NCBI GenBank assembly: GCA_016706255.1
Contig: JADJJZ010000029.1
Location: forward strand, 1,018,967 to 1,082,966
Direction of reading: 5' to 3'
Length of the DNA: 64,000 nt
Source of the DNA: Bacteroidota bacterium
GTDB lineage: Bacteria; Bacteroidota; Bacteroidia; Chitinophagales; BACL12
Below are positions 10,336 through 18,230 of this stretch, one piece after another. The notes beneath the pieces are model-generated. The model made no database searches. It was not told the DNA's origin and saw nothing but the letters and a program-made list of their open reading frames with translations. Numbering within the stretch: the stretch's first letter is position 1; the number at the start of each line of letters is the position of its first letter. The translations under genes and the position numbers were made by a program.

Positions 10336-11667
10336 TTGAAATTGAACAAAAAGATACAGTTCTTGATAATTGCACACCTATATATATATAGGTGTACCCT
10401 TTTGGGTCAGATAAATGTGCAAGACAGTCTTATTCAAAAGACAGATTCTCTGCCAACCAAAATCGTTGAACAAGGAATTCAGGAGGAGGTTAATAACGCC
10501 AAAATAAAAACCGTTCAATTAAACCGCAGCGATTTACAATTGGCTTATCCGATTATAACACTCGGTTCAGCAGATATACTTGATTTAGGGTTTGATGATT
10601 TACGCGGTGGTGTGCGCAACTACTATTATACATTTGAACATTGTAATCAGCAATGGGAAAGCAGTGCATTAAGCAGTTATGATTTTATAGAAGGATTTGA
10701 AGAAAACAGGATTGACAATTATCGTTTCTCTTTTGCCACATTACAACGATATACCCATTATGCATTAAGCTTTCCCAATAATGATGTACAGTTTCGTATC
10801 AGTGGCAATTATGTAGTAAAGGTTTGGGAAGAAGACAACCGCGATACACCGGTACTGATCAAACGATTTTTTGTAAAGGAAGATTTGGTTGACATTAATG
10901 GGGATGTATATCGGCCTAACCTGATACCATATCGCAACGAATTTCAGGAAATCAATTTTACGATAGATATTCAAAACCTGGAAATAGGTGCTGCTTTTGA
11001 TGAGATGAAAGTGAGTTTGATGCAAAACGGAAGGTATGATAATGTGCTATACAATATTAAGCCCCGACTGGTGACTAATGATAAGCTGTTTTATGATATT
11101 GATGATATTGTATTTCCGGCTGCCAAAGAATACCGCCGTTTTGACACTAAAACCCTGAAATTTCAAAGCGACCGCATCGTAAAAATTGAAAAAGCGAACG
11201 AAACTTATCAGGTATTTGTGAATGTAGATGATAGTCGTGTATACCAGAAGTATTTTTATGAAAAAGATGCAAATGGTCAATATGTGATACAAGCCGATTT
11301 AGCAAATGATGTTACTGTAGAAGGTGATTATGCAAATGTGCATTTTGTTTTGCAGTATCCCTACATGATAACATCAGGTGATGTTTATGTTTTTGGAGAG
11401 TTATCCGGAAACAAAATGACCGCAGCGAATAAGATGACTTATGATTTCGACAAGCAGCAGTATACTGCCGAATTATATCTGAAGCAGGGATATTATAATT
11501 ATGCCTATGCGGTAAAATCATTTGACAGTAACAAGGCAGACTTCACTTATACAGAAGGTAATAGTTTTGAAACCGAAAACGATTATCAACTGCTGGTGTA
11601 TCAACATGACTTTAGTGTTGGTTACGACAGGTTGATAGGATGTGCCTATTTCAACTCGGTGAAGTAA
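10336..11667 (+). CDS. T9SS Plug-like protein (DUF5103 family)
   Basis: The 443 aa protein starts at a TTG preceded by GAGGAAAG. There is no upstream ATG in frame, and the hydrophobic N-terminus (FLIIAHLYIYRCTLLGQ) serves as a signal peptide. The body carries the DUF5103 pattern: VQLNRSDLQLAYPIITLGS, a YYYTFEHCNQQW segment, SFATLQRYTHYALSFPN, and a C-terminal all-beta part with GDVYVFGELSG. In the T9SS outer-membrane translocon this family is the Plug that closes the SprA channel when PorV is absent (established for Flavobacterium). The many T9SS cargo genes in this window make that role fitting. Assignment rests on remembered family motifs. Confidence 0.8.
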   Translation: MKLNKKIQFLIIAHLYIYRCTLLGQINVQDSLIQKTDSLPTKIVEQGIQEEVNNAKIKTVQLNRSDLQLAYPIITLGSADILDLGFDDLRGGVRNYYYTFEHCNQQWESSALSSYDFIEGFEENRIDNYRFSFATLQRYTHYALSFPNNDVQFRISGNYVVKVWEEDNRDTPVLIKRFFVKEDLVDINGDVYRPNLIPYRNEFQEINFTIDIQNLEIGAAFDEMKVSLMQNGRYDNVLYNIKPRLVTNDKLFYDIDDIVFPAAKEYRRFDTKTLKFQSDRIVKIEKANETYQVFVNVDDSRVYQKYFYEKDANGQYVIQADLANDVTVEGDYANVHFVLQYPYMITSGDVYVFGELSGNKMTAANKMTYDFDKQQYTAELYLKQGYYNYAYAVKSFDSNKADFTYTEGNSFETENDYQLLVYQHDFSVGYDRLIGCAYFNSVK

Positions 11668-11759
11668 TTCCCTTTGCAGTTCATTTAGATAGTTTCCACA
11701 CAAGTGAATTTGAATTCCATTTCCGAATAGTTACATTAGATGCTAAATTCGAAACAGCG

Positions 11760-12272
11760 ATGAAACAATTATTACTTTCTTTTTGCCGATATAACCTGTG
11801 GGCTAACCAGCAAATAATAAATACCTTACAATTATTGCCACCTGATATTGTTGATGCAACAGTACCAAATAGTTTTCCGAGCATACGCAAAACCATTTAT
11901 CATATGTGGGATGCACAAGTGATATGGCTTGGGCGCATGCAGGGTATATCGCTTACCACGTGGCCCAGCGCTGAGTATGGCAGCGACTTTGCGGGTTTCG
12001 ATTTATATTTCATTCGACAGTGTGAAGACTTTATCAACTTTGTTGAAACGCGACATGAAAGTTTTTTCGAATCCATTTGTTTCTATCGTGCAATAAATGG
12101 TAAAGAACATCAAACAAGAAATGGCGATATCATTTTACATTGTATGAATCATTCTACTTACCATCGTGGTCAGCTCATTACCATGTTGCGTAATTTAGAG
12201 GTTGTTGAATTGCCAACAACAGATTATATCGCATATAACAGATTGGTTCAGGAAAGTAATAATGTTGTTTAA
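11760..12272 (+). CDS. DinB-like (metal-binding four-helix) protein
   Basis: I choose the ATG at 11760 (170 aa); the open frame continues 40 codons upstream but that part overlaps the end of the preceding gene and looks unrelated. The protein starts LLSFCRYNLWANQQII, the classic DinB-like first helix. It then has SIRKTIYHMWDAQVIWLGR and HCMNHSTYHRGQLITMLR. The three histidines (one in YHMWDAQ, two in HSTYHRGQ) match the metal-binding triad of the DinB / YfiT superfamily. Members are often thiol-dependent S-transferases or of unknown function, so no substrate is proposed. Confidence 0.85.
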   Translation: MKQLLLSFCRYNLWANQQIINTLQLLPPDIVDATVPNSFPSIRKTIYHMWDAQVIWLGRMQGISLTTWPSAEYGSDFAGFDLYFIRQCEDFINFVETRHESFFESICFYRAINGKEHQTRNGDIILHCMNHSTYHRGQLITMLRNLEVVELPTTDYIAYNRLVQESNNVV

Positions 12273-12584
12273 TAGATTTATTACCGGCAACATTTTACGG
12301 AATATCGCAAATAACAGTTTGTAAATGCTAATGCTAAAATGTTATAACAGGATAAAATTACGCTTGTTAGATTCTAGAAATAATTCAAAACAGGTTAATG
12401 CATATCATCTAAAATTGGCAAAATAGAATAAATAAGAAACGAAATGAAGATAAATACAAGTGTAATTGAAATGTTTAAAGAAGGTTTATCAACGAAAAAT
12501 GGTAAAAAAGTACTTAATCATAACATAGTTGTATACAATAATGTGCAAAACATGTGAAAATCAACAATTTTTTTTTTAATTTTT
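12273..12584. other. Intergenic, no assigned gene
   Basis: About 310 bp of AT-rich sequence before the histone-like gene promoter. The only open frame of note is a 37-codon stretch on the plus strand from ATG 12444 to TGA 12557. Its product is basic and has no recognisable motif. It may be chance or a small peptide. I see no hairpin or RNA gene. Confidence 0.3.
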
Positions 12585-12614
12585 TTTGATAATATAAATT
12601 TATGTATAATTTTG
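12585..12614 (+). promoter_or_regulatory. Bacteroidota-type promoter for the histone-like gene
   Basis: TTTG at 12585-12588 and TAATTTTG at 12607-12614 match the -33 and -7 consensus (TTTG / TAnnTTTG) of the Bacteroidota primary sigma factor, 18 bp apart. The -7 box ends 21 bp before the ATG, so the leader would be about 15 nt. Long A/T runs lie just upstream and may act as an UP-like or bent region. Confidence 0.7.
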
Positions 12615-12635
12615 CAATAACCAAATATTTTTCCA

Positions 12636-12992
12636 ATGGCAAAATCAACAAAAAAATCAGCTGGCAAACGTGGACGTCCTGCCGGCAAGAAAGCAGCCGC
12701 TAAAAAAGCTGCTCCAAAAAAAGCAGCAAAAAAAGCAACTAAAAAAGCCGCTCCTAAAAAAGCTGCTAAAAAAGCTGCTCCTAAAAAAGCCGCTAAAAAA
12801 GCTGCTCCTAAAAAAGCTGCTGCTAAAAAAGCAGGTAAACGTGGCCGTCCGGCTGCAAAAAAAGCCGCTAAAAAAACAGCAAAAAAAGCTACAGCAAAAA
12901 AAGCAGCTCCTAAGAAAAAAGCTGCTCCTAAGAAAAAAGCAGCTAAAAAAGCTGCCCCTGCTGCTCCAGCTGCCGGAAACGGTGCTGCTTAA
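12636..12992 (+). CDS. Lys/Ala-rich histone H1-like DNA-binding protein with two AT-hooks
   Basis: The 118 aa protein is almost wholly Lys, Ala and Pro in repeated AAPKKAAKK units. That composition resembles the C-terminal tail of eukaryotic H1 and the bacterial Hc1/AlgP-type proteins. Two GKRGRPA motifs (about residues 10-16 and 66-72) are canonical AT-hooks that insert RGRP into the minor groove of AT-rich DNA. The tail ends APAAPAAGNGAA. It is expected to be cytoplasmic, disordered until bound, and to compact or bridge DNA. Own promoter and terminator, so monocistronic. The repeat-rich DNA is prone to slippage, so length may vary between strains. Confidence 0.85.
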   Translation: MAKSTKKSAGKRGRPAGKKAAAKKAAPKKAAKKATKKAAPKKAAKKAAPKKAAKKAAPKKAAAKKAGKRGRPAAKKAAKKTAKKATAKKAAPKKKAAPKKKAAKKAAPAAPAAGNGAA

Positions 12993-13014
12993 TACAAGTA
13001 GTTTAAAATTTAAG

Positions 13015-13046
13015 AAAGGGGATCATTATGATGGTCTCCTTTTTTT
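13015..13046 (+). terminator. Intrinsic terminator after the histone-like gene
   Basis: An 11-bp stem (AAGGGGATCAT with ATGGTCTCCTT, two G-U pairs) with a TATG-like loop is followed by eight T. It lies 23 bp after the stop. Confidence 0.8.
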
Positions 13047-13593
13047 TATGCCTGATATTTCCGTTTGTGATTTTTCGTAACAGGATTTTAAAAATGAATT
13101 CTTTCCAAAATCAATAAGTTTATTACAATTCTCATTTCCATTTTGCACTTTTCTAATTAGGCAAAATAGACAGCCCTCAAAAAATTCCGGATATAATTTA
13201 CGATGTGCTTCTGTATGCAAACTAAATTCTCACACTTTAATTTCGACTACCAACCATAACCTAAATTGGAGTCCGTTGCTCGTATTTTACCTTAATCATT
13301 TTTAAAACTTTGCCTTCAGCAGTAAAAATGACGTAAAAATGAAAATGTCCAAATTCCGGTTTTTCATCGCCCTACAGTTAACCTGTCGGTAATATTCCCA
13401 ACATTAAAACAATACCGGATAACTGTTTGATATACAAGATTTAACAGGGTTTTGCGCCGGAGCAATTTTTGAGATTTTAACGTTAATATGGCCTTCTAAC
13501 CACAGCTAAAAATATCATACTGCATGCCTACGGGGGTTTGCGGAGGAGGATATTTTTTCCCACTTGTTAATTTTTAACCGGATTTTAAAACAT
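13047..13593. other. Intergenic, no assigned gene
   Basis: About 550 bp between the terminator and the promoter of the next cargo gene. Open frames here are short, have no recognisable motif and overlap the terminator. A G-rich stretch near 13530-13552 stands out from the AT-rich surroundings, but no clear hairpin or riboswitch core was recognised. Confidence 0.4.
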
Positions 13594-13626
13594 TTTGCAG
13601 AAATTAACAGTAACTTTATATCTTTA
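13594..13626 (+). promoter_or_regulatory. Probable promoter of the first Asp-box/PKD cargo gene
   Basis: TTTG at 13594-13597 and TATCTTTA at 13619-13626 (7 of 8 to TAnnTTTG), 21 bp apart, with the ATG 32 bp downstream. Confidence 0.55.
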
Positions 13627-13658
13627 CAAAAATTGTTTTCTAACGAAAATTTTTAGCT

Positions 13659-15743
13659 ATGAGAAAATTAATACTAACCTTAGCAACGGGTTTCATGACC
13701 CTGAGCATGTTTGCACAGGCGCCTATTCAGTCGTCTGCTCACACAAAGGCGGAAATGATGGCAAAATTCAAAAATGCCACTGCCGTTCCTTTTAACCCAT
13801 CGGTTAAAAACGATGGTACCGGTGTTCCTTACAACACTGAATCTTTTTATTTAAAATCAGGTGCTCGTACCGGTGAAACCATTGGTACTACAGGCTATCC
13901 ACTGCAAACCAACTCTGCAGCGTTTGACCGTATTATTGCTTATCCTGATGGTTCTATCTCTGCAATCTGGACAGGTTCAACTGTAGCAGATGGTACTTGG
14001 TCTGACCGTGGAACGTTCTACAACCACAATGACGGAACTTCTTGGGGCGCTGCTCCAACTGCTCGTGTTGAAACTGCACGTTCAGGATTTGGTTCTTTAA
14101 TTATGGTTGAAGATCATGAAGTGGTTTTCTCTCACGATGGAACTAACGTTAACATTTTTGCTAACTCTGCTATCGGTGCAACAGACTGGACTGCGTTACC
14201 AACTTCAGGCGGACACGTAGGTTTATGGCCACGTGCTTATTGCCCTGCTGGAACTGATGACATTTATTTAATCAGCCCTAACTCAGGTACTCCAACTTAT
14301 GTTAACTTCTCTCGTTCTGACGATGGTGGTGCATCTTGGACTATTCAAAATCAAGTGCTTCCTATCGATGCCGTTATGGGTGTAGGTGCAGTTTCTGCCG
14401 ATTGTTATCAAATAGCTGTAAGCGGTAGCACTGTTTACATTTTATACGGTAGCTCTTGGACAGATTTATACCTTTTAACATCTACTGAAAATGGTGCTGC
14501 AGGTACTTGGACAATTCAATCAATTATTGAAACCGGATTTAACAGCTACCAAGGCGACTTAGATCAAACTTCAGATGTTACCGGTGACGGTATCGCTGAT
14601 ACAGTTGAAACAACTGATGGTTTCCATGAAATGATTCTTGACGACGCTGGTATCTTACACGTATGGTCAGGTTACTACTGGTTATTAGATGATGATGGTG
14701 CTACTGAAGGTTGGAGCTATTTCCCTAGCCTTTACGGTTTGTGGTACTGGAATTCAACTATGCCTGTTACAGGTGCTCCTATGTGGATCGACTTATTAGT
14801 TGACTGGGATGAATCTGGTGATTATACAGATGGTATTGGCCAGGATTTAGGTATGTATGATGGTGTTACCTTCACATCTATGCCTGCTGCTGCTGTTGAT
14901 TATGATTTAGGTCGTATTTATGTAGCATACTGTATGCCTATTGAATACACTGACTATTTTGATGATCCAACAGTTGCTGAAGCTCAATCATTCCGTGATA
15001 TCTTCGGTATTTATTCTGATGATGCAGGTGCAACTTGGTCATCTCCTGTTAACATGACTTATACAGCTCATGAAAATCAGGAATCAGTTTATCCTAATGC
15101 TTACGACAGAGTAGTTGATGGTTGTATGCACGCTATCTGGATGCAAGATGAAGAGCCTGGTACTTCTTTAGATACTAACGCTCCTGATGCAAACGGTATG
15201 AACAACATGCAATACAAATGTTTTGATGCAGCGCGTTTCAATCCTTATCCACCAACAGCAGAATATGATTATACGCCTGATGGTTTAACAGGTTTAGTTA
15301 ACTTCAGTAACCTTTCTGTTGATGCTGACACTTATTCTTGGGAATTTGGCGACGGTGGTACTTCAACTACTGAAAACCCTGCTCACGTTTATGCTGCAAG
15401 CGGAACTTACTACGTATGTTTAGTTGCTACTAACAAATATGATGATGATAGCAATTGTAAAACAATCGCAATCAACGTTGCTGTTATTAACTACGCTTTA
15501 GATAAAGCATTAACTGTTTACCCAACTCCTGCTAACGCAAATGTTACAGTTGAAGTTGAAGGTAACTTCGGTACTTTATATGCAGAAATGTATAATGCAT
15601 TAGGTGAAAAAGTAATTGCTACTACTTCATTTAATGGTACTGTTTCTTTTGATCTTACAGCTATCGCTGCAGGTAATTATATAGTTAAAGTTGCTAATCA
15701 GGATGGTGCTTTCACAAGCCGTCAAATTACTGTTAGCAAATAA
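13659..15743 (+). CDS. T9SS cargo: Asp-box beta-propeller plus PKD domain
   Basis: Secreted protein of 694 aa. The signal peptide ends MSMFAQ (about 1-20). The body (about 60-520) has Asp-box motifs of the sialidase/BNR type (SRSDDGGASWT, YSDDAGATWSSP) and calcium-loop-like stretches (TGDGIADT, DWDESGDYTDG), which suggest a beta-propeller. A PKD domain follows (about 535-605: DTYSWEFGDGGTST...HVYAASGTYYVCL). The end is a T9SS type-A sorting domain (about 615-694: LTVYPTPANANVTVEV...GNYIVKVANQDG). No catalytic sialidase residues were identified, so binding is as likely as hydrolysis. The next gene is a paralogue. The codons (AAC, TTC, TAC, GCT, CGT, GGT) look selected for high expression. Confidence 0.85.
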   Translation: MRKLILTLATGFMTLSMFAQAPIQSSAHTKAEMMAKFKNATAVPFNPSVKNDGTGVPYNTESFYLKSGARTGETIGTTGYPLQTNSAAFDRIIAYPDGSISAIWTGSTVADGTWSDRGTFYNHNDGTSWGAAPTARVETARSGFGSLIMVEDHEVVFSHDGTNVNIFANSAIGATDWTALPTSGGHVGLWPRAYCPAGTDDIYLISPNSGTPTYVNFSRSDDGGASWTIQNQVLPIDAVMGVGAVSADCYQIAVSGSTVYILYGSSWTDLYLLTSTENGAAGTWTIQSIIETGFNSYQGDLDQTSDVTGDGIADTVETTDGFHEMILDDAGILHVWSGYYWLLDDDGATEGWSYFPSLYGLWYWNSTMPVTGAPMWIDLLVDWDESGDYTDGIGQDLGMYDGVTFTSMPAAAVDYDLGRIYVAYCMPIEYTDYFDDPTVAEAQSFRDIFGIYSDDAGATWSSPVNMTYTAHENQESVYPNAYDRVVDGCMHAIWMQDEEPGTSLDTNAPDANGMNNMQYKCFDAARFNPYPPTAEYDYTPDGLTGLVNFSNLSVDADTYSWEFGDGGTSTTENPAHVYAASGTYYVCLVATNKYDDDSNCKTIAINVAVINYALDKALTVYPTPANANVTVEVEGNFGTLYAEMYNALGEKVIATTSFNGTVSFDLTAIAAGNYIVKVANQDGAFTSRQITVSK

Positions 15744-15744
15744 T

Positions 15745-15792
15745 TTAACTTAAAAATTTTAAGTTAAAACCCCGGCAATGCCGGGGTTTTTT
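15745..15792 (+). terminator. Double-hairpin terminator
   Basis: Two successive hairpins follow the stop. The first is a perfect 11-bp AT-only inverted repeat (TTAACTTAAAA/TTTTAAGTTAA, 15745-15767). The second is CCCCGGC-AAT-GCCGGGG (15770-15786), flanked by AAAA and TTTTTT. The second is a classical intrinsic terminator. Confidence 0.9.
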
Positions 15793-15865
15793 GTTAATTA
15801 ACATTAATGAAATCTTAAATGACAAATCCATCGCTGTTAATGTTAAAAGAAGAAATACTTTGCGC

Positions 15866-15890
15866 ACAATTGATAACTAAAAACAATTGT
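15866..15890 (+). promoter_or_regulatory. Inverted repeat in the leader of the second cargo gene
   Basis: ACAATTG (15866-15872) and CAATTGT (15884-15890) form a 7-bp inverted repeat with an 11-nt spacer that ends 1 bp before the ATG at 15892. It could be an operator or an mRNA hairpin covering the start. An ATACTTTG box lies just upstream (15855-15862). Confidence 0.35.
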
Positions 15891-15891
15891 T

Positions 15892-17979
15892 ATGCGAAAA
15901 ATTTTATTCTTCTTATCCTCAATCAGCATTACATTAAGTGTTAATGCACAAAATGCCACAGCAGCAAAAAATGCTACTTTATCTGAACAGGTTCAGGTAA
16001 TAAATAATCAATCATATCCCGTTACAAAAAATAATGTAACAGGTGCTCCGGTTGATCAAACTTCTTTTTATAAACAAAATGCGGGAAGCCGCGCAGGAGG
16101 CGATTTAGTTGGTAAAACTTCTTACGATTTACCTACCAATGGTTCTGCACCTGAACGTTTAATTGTTTATCCCGATGGTACTGTAAGTGTTGTTTACACC
16201 GGTTCAACAAATACAACTGATGCTAGACCCGATCGCGGTACTTTTTTTAATAGTTATGATGGTACTTCATGGGGCGAATATCCAACTTCTCGTATTGAAG
16301 AAATAAGAACAGGATTTCCTTCCATTGTAAATGTGGATGATCATGAAATGTTTTTTGCGCATGATGGCTCTAATAATATTGTAATTTTTGAAAATGATGC
16401 ACCGGGCTCATCTAACTGGACAGAAAATGCAAATTCATTAGACTTACACGGAACATGGCCACGTGCAGTTGTTGCAGATGGTTCTGATTATATTCATTTA
16501 TTAGTTGCCAATAATGATCCTGCAAATACAAATAATTATATGTTGTATTATCGTTCGCCTGATGGTGGTGATAGTTGGGATATTCAGGGATTGCGTTTAC
16601 CGGGTATTGATACTGCTTCCGGAATTTCTGTAATGGGTGGCGAAAGTTATATCATCAGAGCAATTGGCAGTAATGTTTATGTTGCTGCAGGTGAAAGTAT
16701 TAATGATTTACAAGTTTGGAAATCAACAAGTAATGGTGATATCGGTTCATGGACAAAAACAAGATTAATTGAATTTCCACAACCGAATTTTGATGGTAAT
16801 ACAATTTCTGATATTACCGGTGATGGTGTCGCTGATACTTTAGTTAGTCACGACGGAAGTATTGCCATGGCAATCGATAATGATGGATTAATGCATGTAT
16901 GGGTTGGCACTACAAGAATTTTAGATGTGGAAGCAGGTGATGATGCATGGACGTATTTTCCGGGAACTACAGGTATGTGGTACTGGAATGAAACATTTGG
17001 CGCTGATAGTGTTCAATATCTTGATTTTACATTGGTAGATTGGGATGGTGATGGTGATCCGTTTTTAGGCATTGGTGCCGATTTACCAAATTATGGTTGT
17101 GGATTTACTTCAATGCCATCTGCAACTATTGATCCTGCCACAGGGTATTTATATGTTGTATATACACATCCCGTTGAATTCACCGATTATTTTGAAGACC
17201 CAACCGTTACAGAAGCACAATCGTTTCGCGATTTATTTGGATTTTATACAACCGATCAAGGACAAACATGGTCGAATCCGATTAATTTAACTTATGTTGC
17301 AGAACAGAATTATGAAAATGTAAATCCAACTGCATTTTGGAATACCATCGATAATAAAGTACATGTACTTTGGATGCAAGATCAGGAACCCGGTAATTCA
17401 CTCGAAACAGAAACGCCTGATGCCATTACCAACGATAATGAAATTTTATACAGAGCATTTGACTACAGTCGTTTCGAGCCTTATGATCCAACAGCACAAT
17501 ATGATTATACCGGCGCGGCGAATTTATTGACATTTAATAATATGAGTGTTGATGCCGATGAATATAACTGGAATTTTGGTGATGGCGGAACTTCATCTGC
17601 TTCAGAACCATCGCATGTATTCGCAACAGTTGGAACTTATCTGGTGTGTTTATCTGCAACAAATAAATATGGTGATGACCAGGAATGTAAAACAATTGAA
17701 ATTACACAGGTAACTGCAATTAATGATTTAGATTTTGCAAATGCAATACAAGTTACACCTACATTAACTTCAGGTGATGTGCAAGTTCACCTTACCGGAA
17801 TTAATGAACCGGTTCAACTGGAAGTAATTAATGTGAATGGACAAGTTGTGTTGCAACAAAATATTACAGGCAGCGAACAACAGGTTAATTTAAATGATTT
17901 ATCCAGTGGTAATTATTTCTTTAGATTTATTTCTCTTAGCTCAGTAGCAGTAAAGCAAATCAGTTTGATTAAAAACTAA
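15892..17979 (+). CDS. T9SS cargo: Asp-box beta-propeller plus PKD domain (paralogue)
   Basis: A 695 aa paralogue of the preceding gene with the same architecture and collinear motifs. Signal peptide (about 1-19, ending SVNAQ). Propeller with Asp-boxes (RSPDGGDSWDIQ, TTDQGQTWSNP) and Ca-loop-like segments (TGDGVADT, DWDGDGDP). PKD (about 535-605: EYNWNFGDGGTSS...HVFATVGTYLVCL). T9SS sorting domain (about 615-695: IQVTPTLTSGDVQV...GNYFFRFISL). The length is within one residue of its neighbour, so this is a tandem duplication. Codons are mostly AT-ending (AAT, TAT, GAT), unlike the first copy. Expected location is the cell surface or outside the cell. Confidence 0.85.
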   Translation: MRKILFFLSSISITLSVNAQNATAAKNATLSEQVQVINNQSYPVTKNNVTGAPVDQTSFYKQNAGSRAGGDLVGKTSYDLPTNGSAPERLIVYPDGTVSVVYTGSTNTTDARPDRGTFFNSYDGTSWGEYPTSRIEEIRTGFPSIVNVDDHEMFFAHDGSNNIVIFENDAPGSSNWTENANSLDLHGTWPRAVVADGSDYIHLLVANNDPANTNNYMLYYRSPDGGDSWDIQGLRLPGIDTASGISVMGGESYIIRAIGSNVYVAAGESINDLQVWKSTSNGDIGSWTKTRLIEFPQPNFDGNTISDITGDGVADTLVSHDGSIAMAIDNDGLMHVWVGTTRILDVEAGDDAWTYFPGTTGMWYWNETFGADSVQYLDFTLVDWDGDGDPFLGIGADLPNYGCGFTSMPSATIDPATGYLYVVYTHPVEFTDYFEDPTVTEAQSFRDLFGFYTTDQGQTWSNPINLTYVAEQNYENVNPTAFWNTIDNKVHVLWMQDQEPGNSLETETPDAITNDNEILYRAFDYSRFEPYDPTAQYDYTGAANLLTFNNMSVDADEYNWNFGDGGTSSASEPSHVFATVGTYLVCLSATNKYGDDQECKTIEITQVTAINDLDFANAIQVTPTLTSGDVQVHLTGINEPVQLEVINVNGQVVLQQNITGSEQQVNLNDLSSGNYFFRFISLSSVAVKQISLIKN

Positions 17980-18002
17980 TGCTTTATTCATTTTTGATGT
18001 GG

Positions 18003-18031
18003 AATCCCGCAGCGATGCGGGATTTTTTTAT
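18003..18031 (+). terminator. Intrinsic terminator
   Basis: AATCCCGC (18003-18010) and GCGGGATT (18017-18024) with a 6-nt loop, followed by a T run; 23 bp after the stop of the second cargo gene. Confidence 0.88.
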
Positions 18032-18181
18032 GTTGTTAATGTTACAAAAAAAGTTTTGCCGCTAATTAATGTGCTGCAATTTATTTCAGATACATTTATG
18101 TAGTCAGCTTATTAAAATAAAACAAAAAGTTGATGCATTAAACATTCTAATTTATATTTACTCTGTCACAATACTCCATAA

Positions 18182-18212
18182 AAAAAGCCCCGTTTTAAAT
18201 AAAACGGAGCTT
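18182..18212 (-). terminator. Intrinsic terminator of hppA
   Basis: Read on the minus strand, AAGCTCCGTTTTA and TAAAACGGGGCTT (one G-U pair) form a long stem followed by a T run. It lies 18 bp beyond the hppA stop. Confidence 0.88.
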
Positions 18213-18230
18213 AAATAAAATAGTATTAAA

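Noticed and set aside
12670..13080. A 136-codon open frame rich in Leu and Lys overlapping the histone-like gene
   Set aside because: It is the +1 shadow of the repeat-rich real gene and runs through the terminator.
13026..13220. A 64-codon minus-strand open frame after the histone-like gene
   Set aside because: It overlaps the terminator hairpin and has no recognisable motif.
13659..17979. True sialidases
   Set aside because: Asp-boxes are present, but the Arg triad and FRIP-type motif were not found, so only the fold is claimed.
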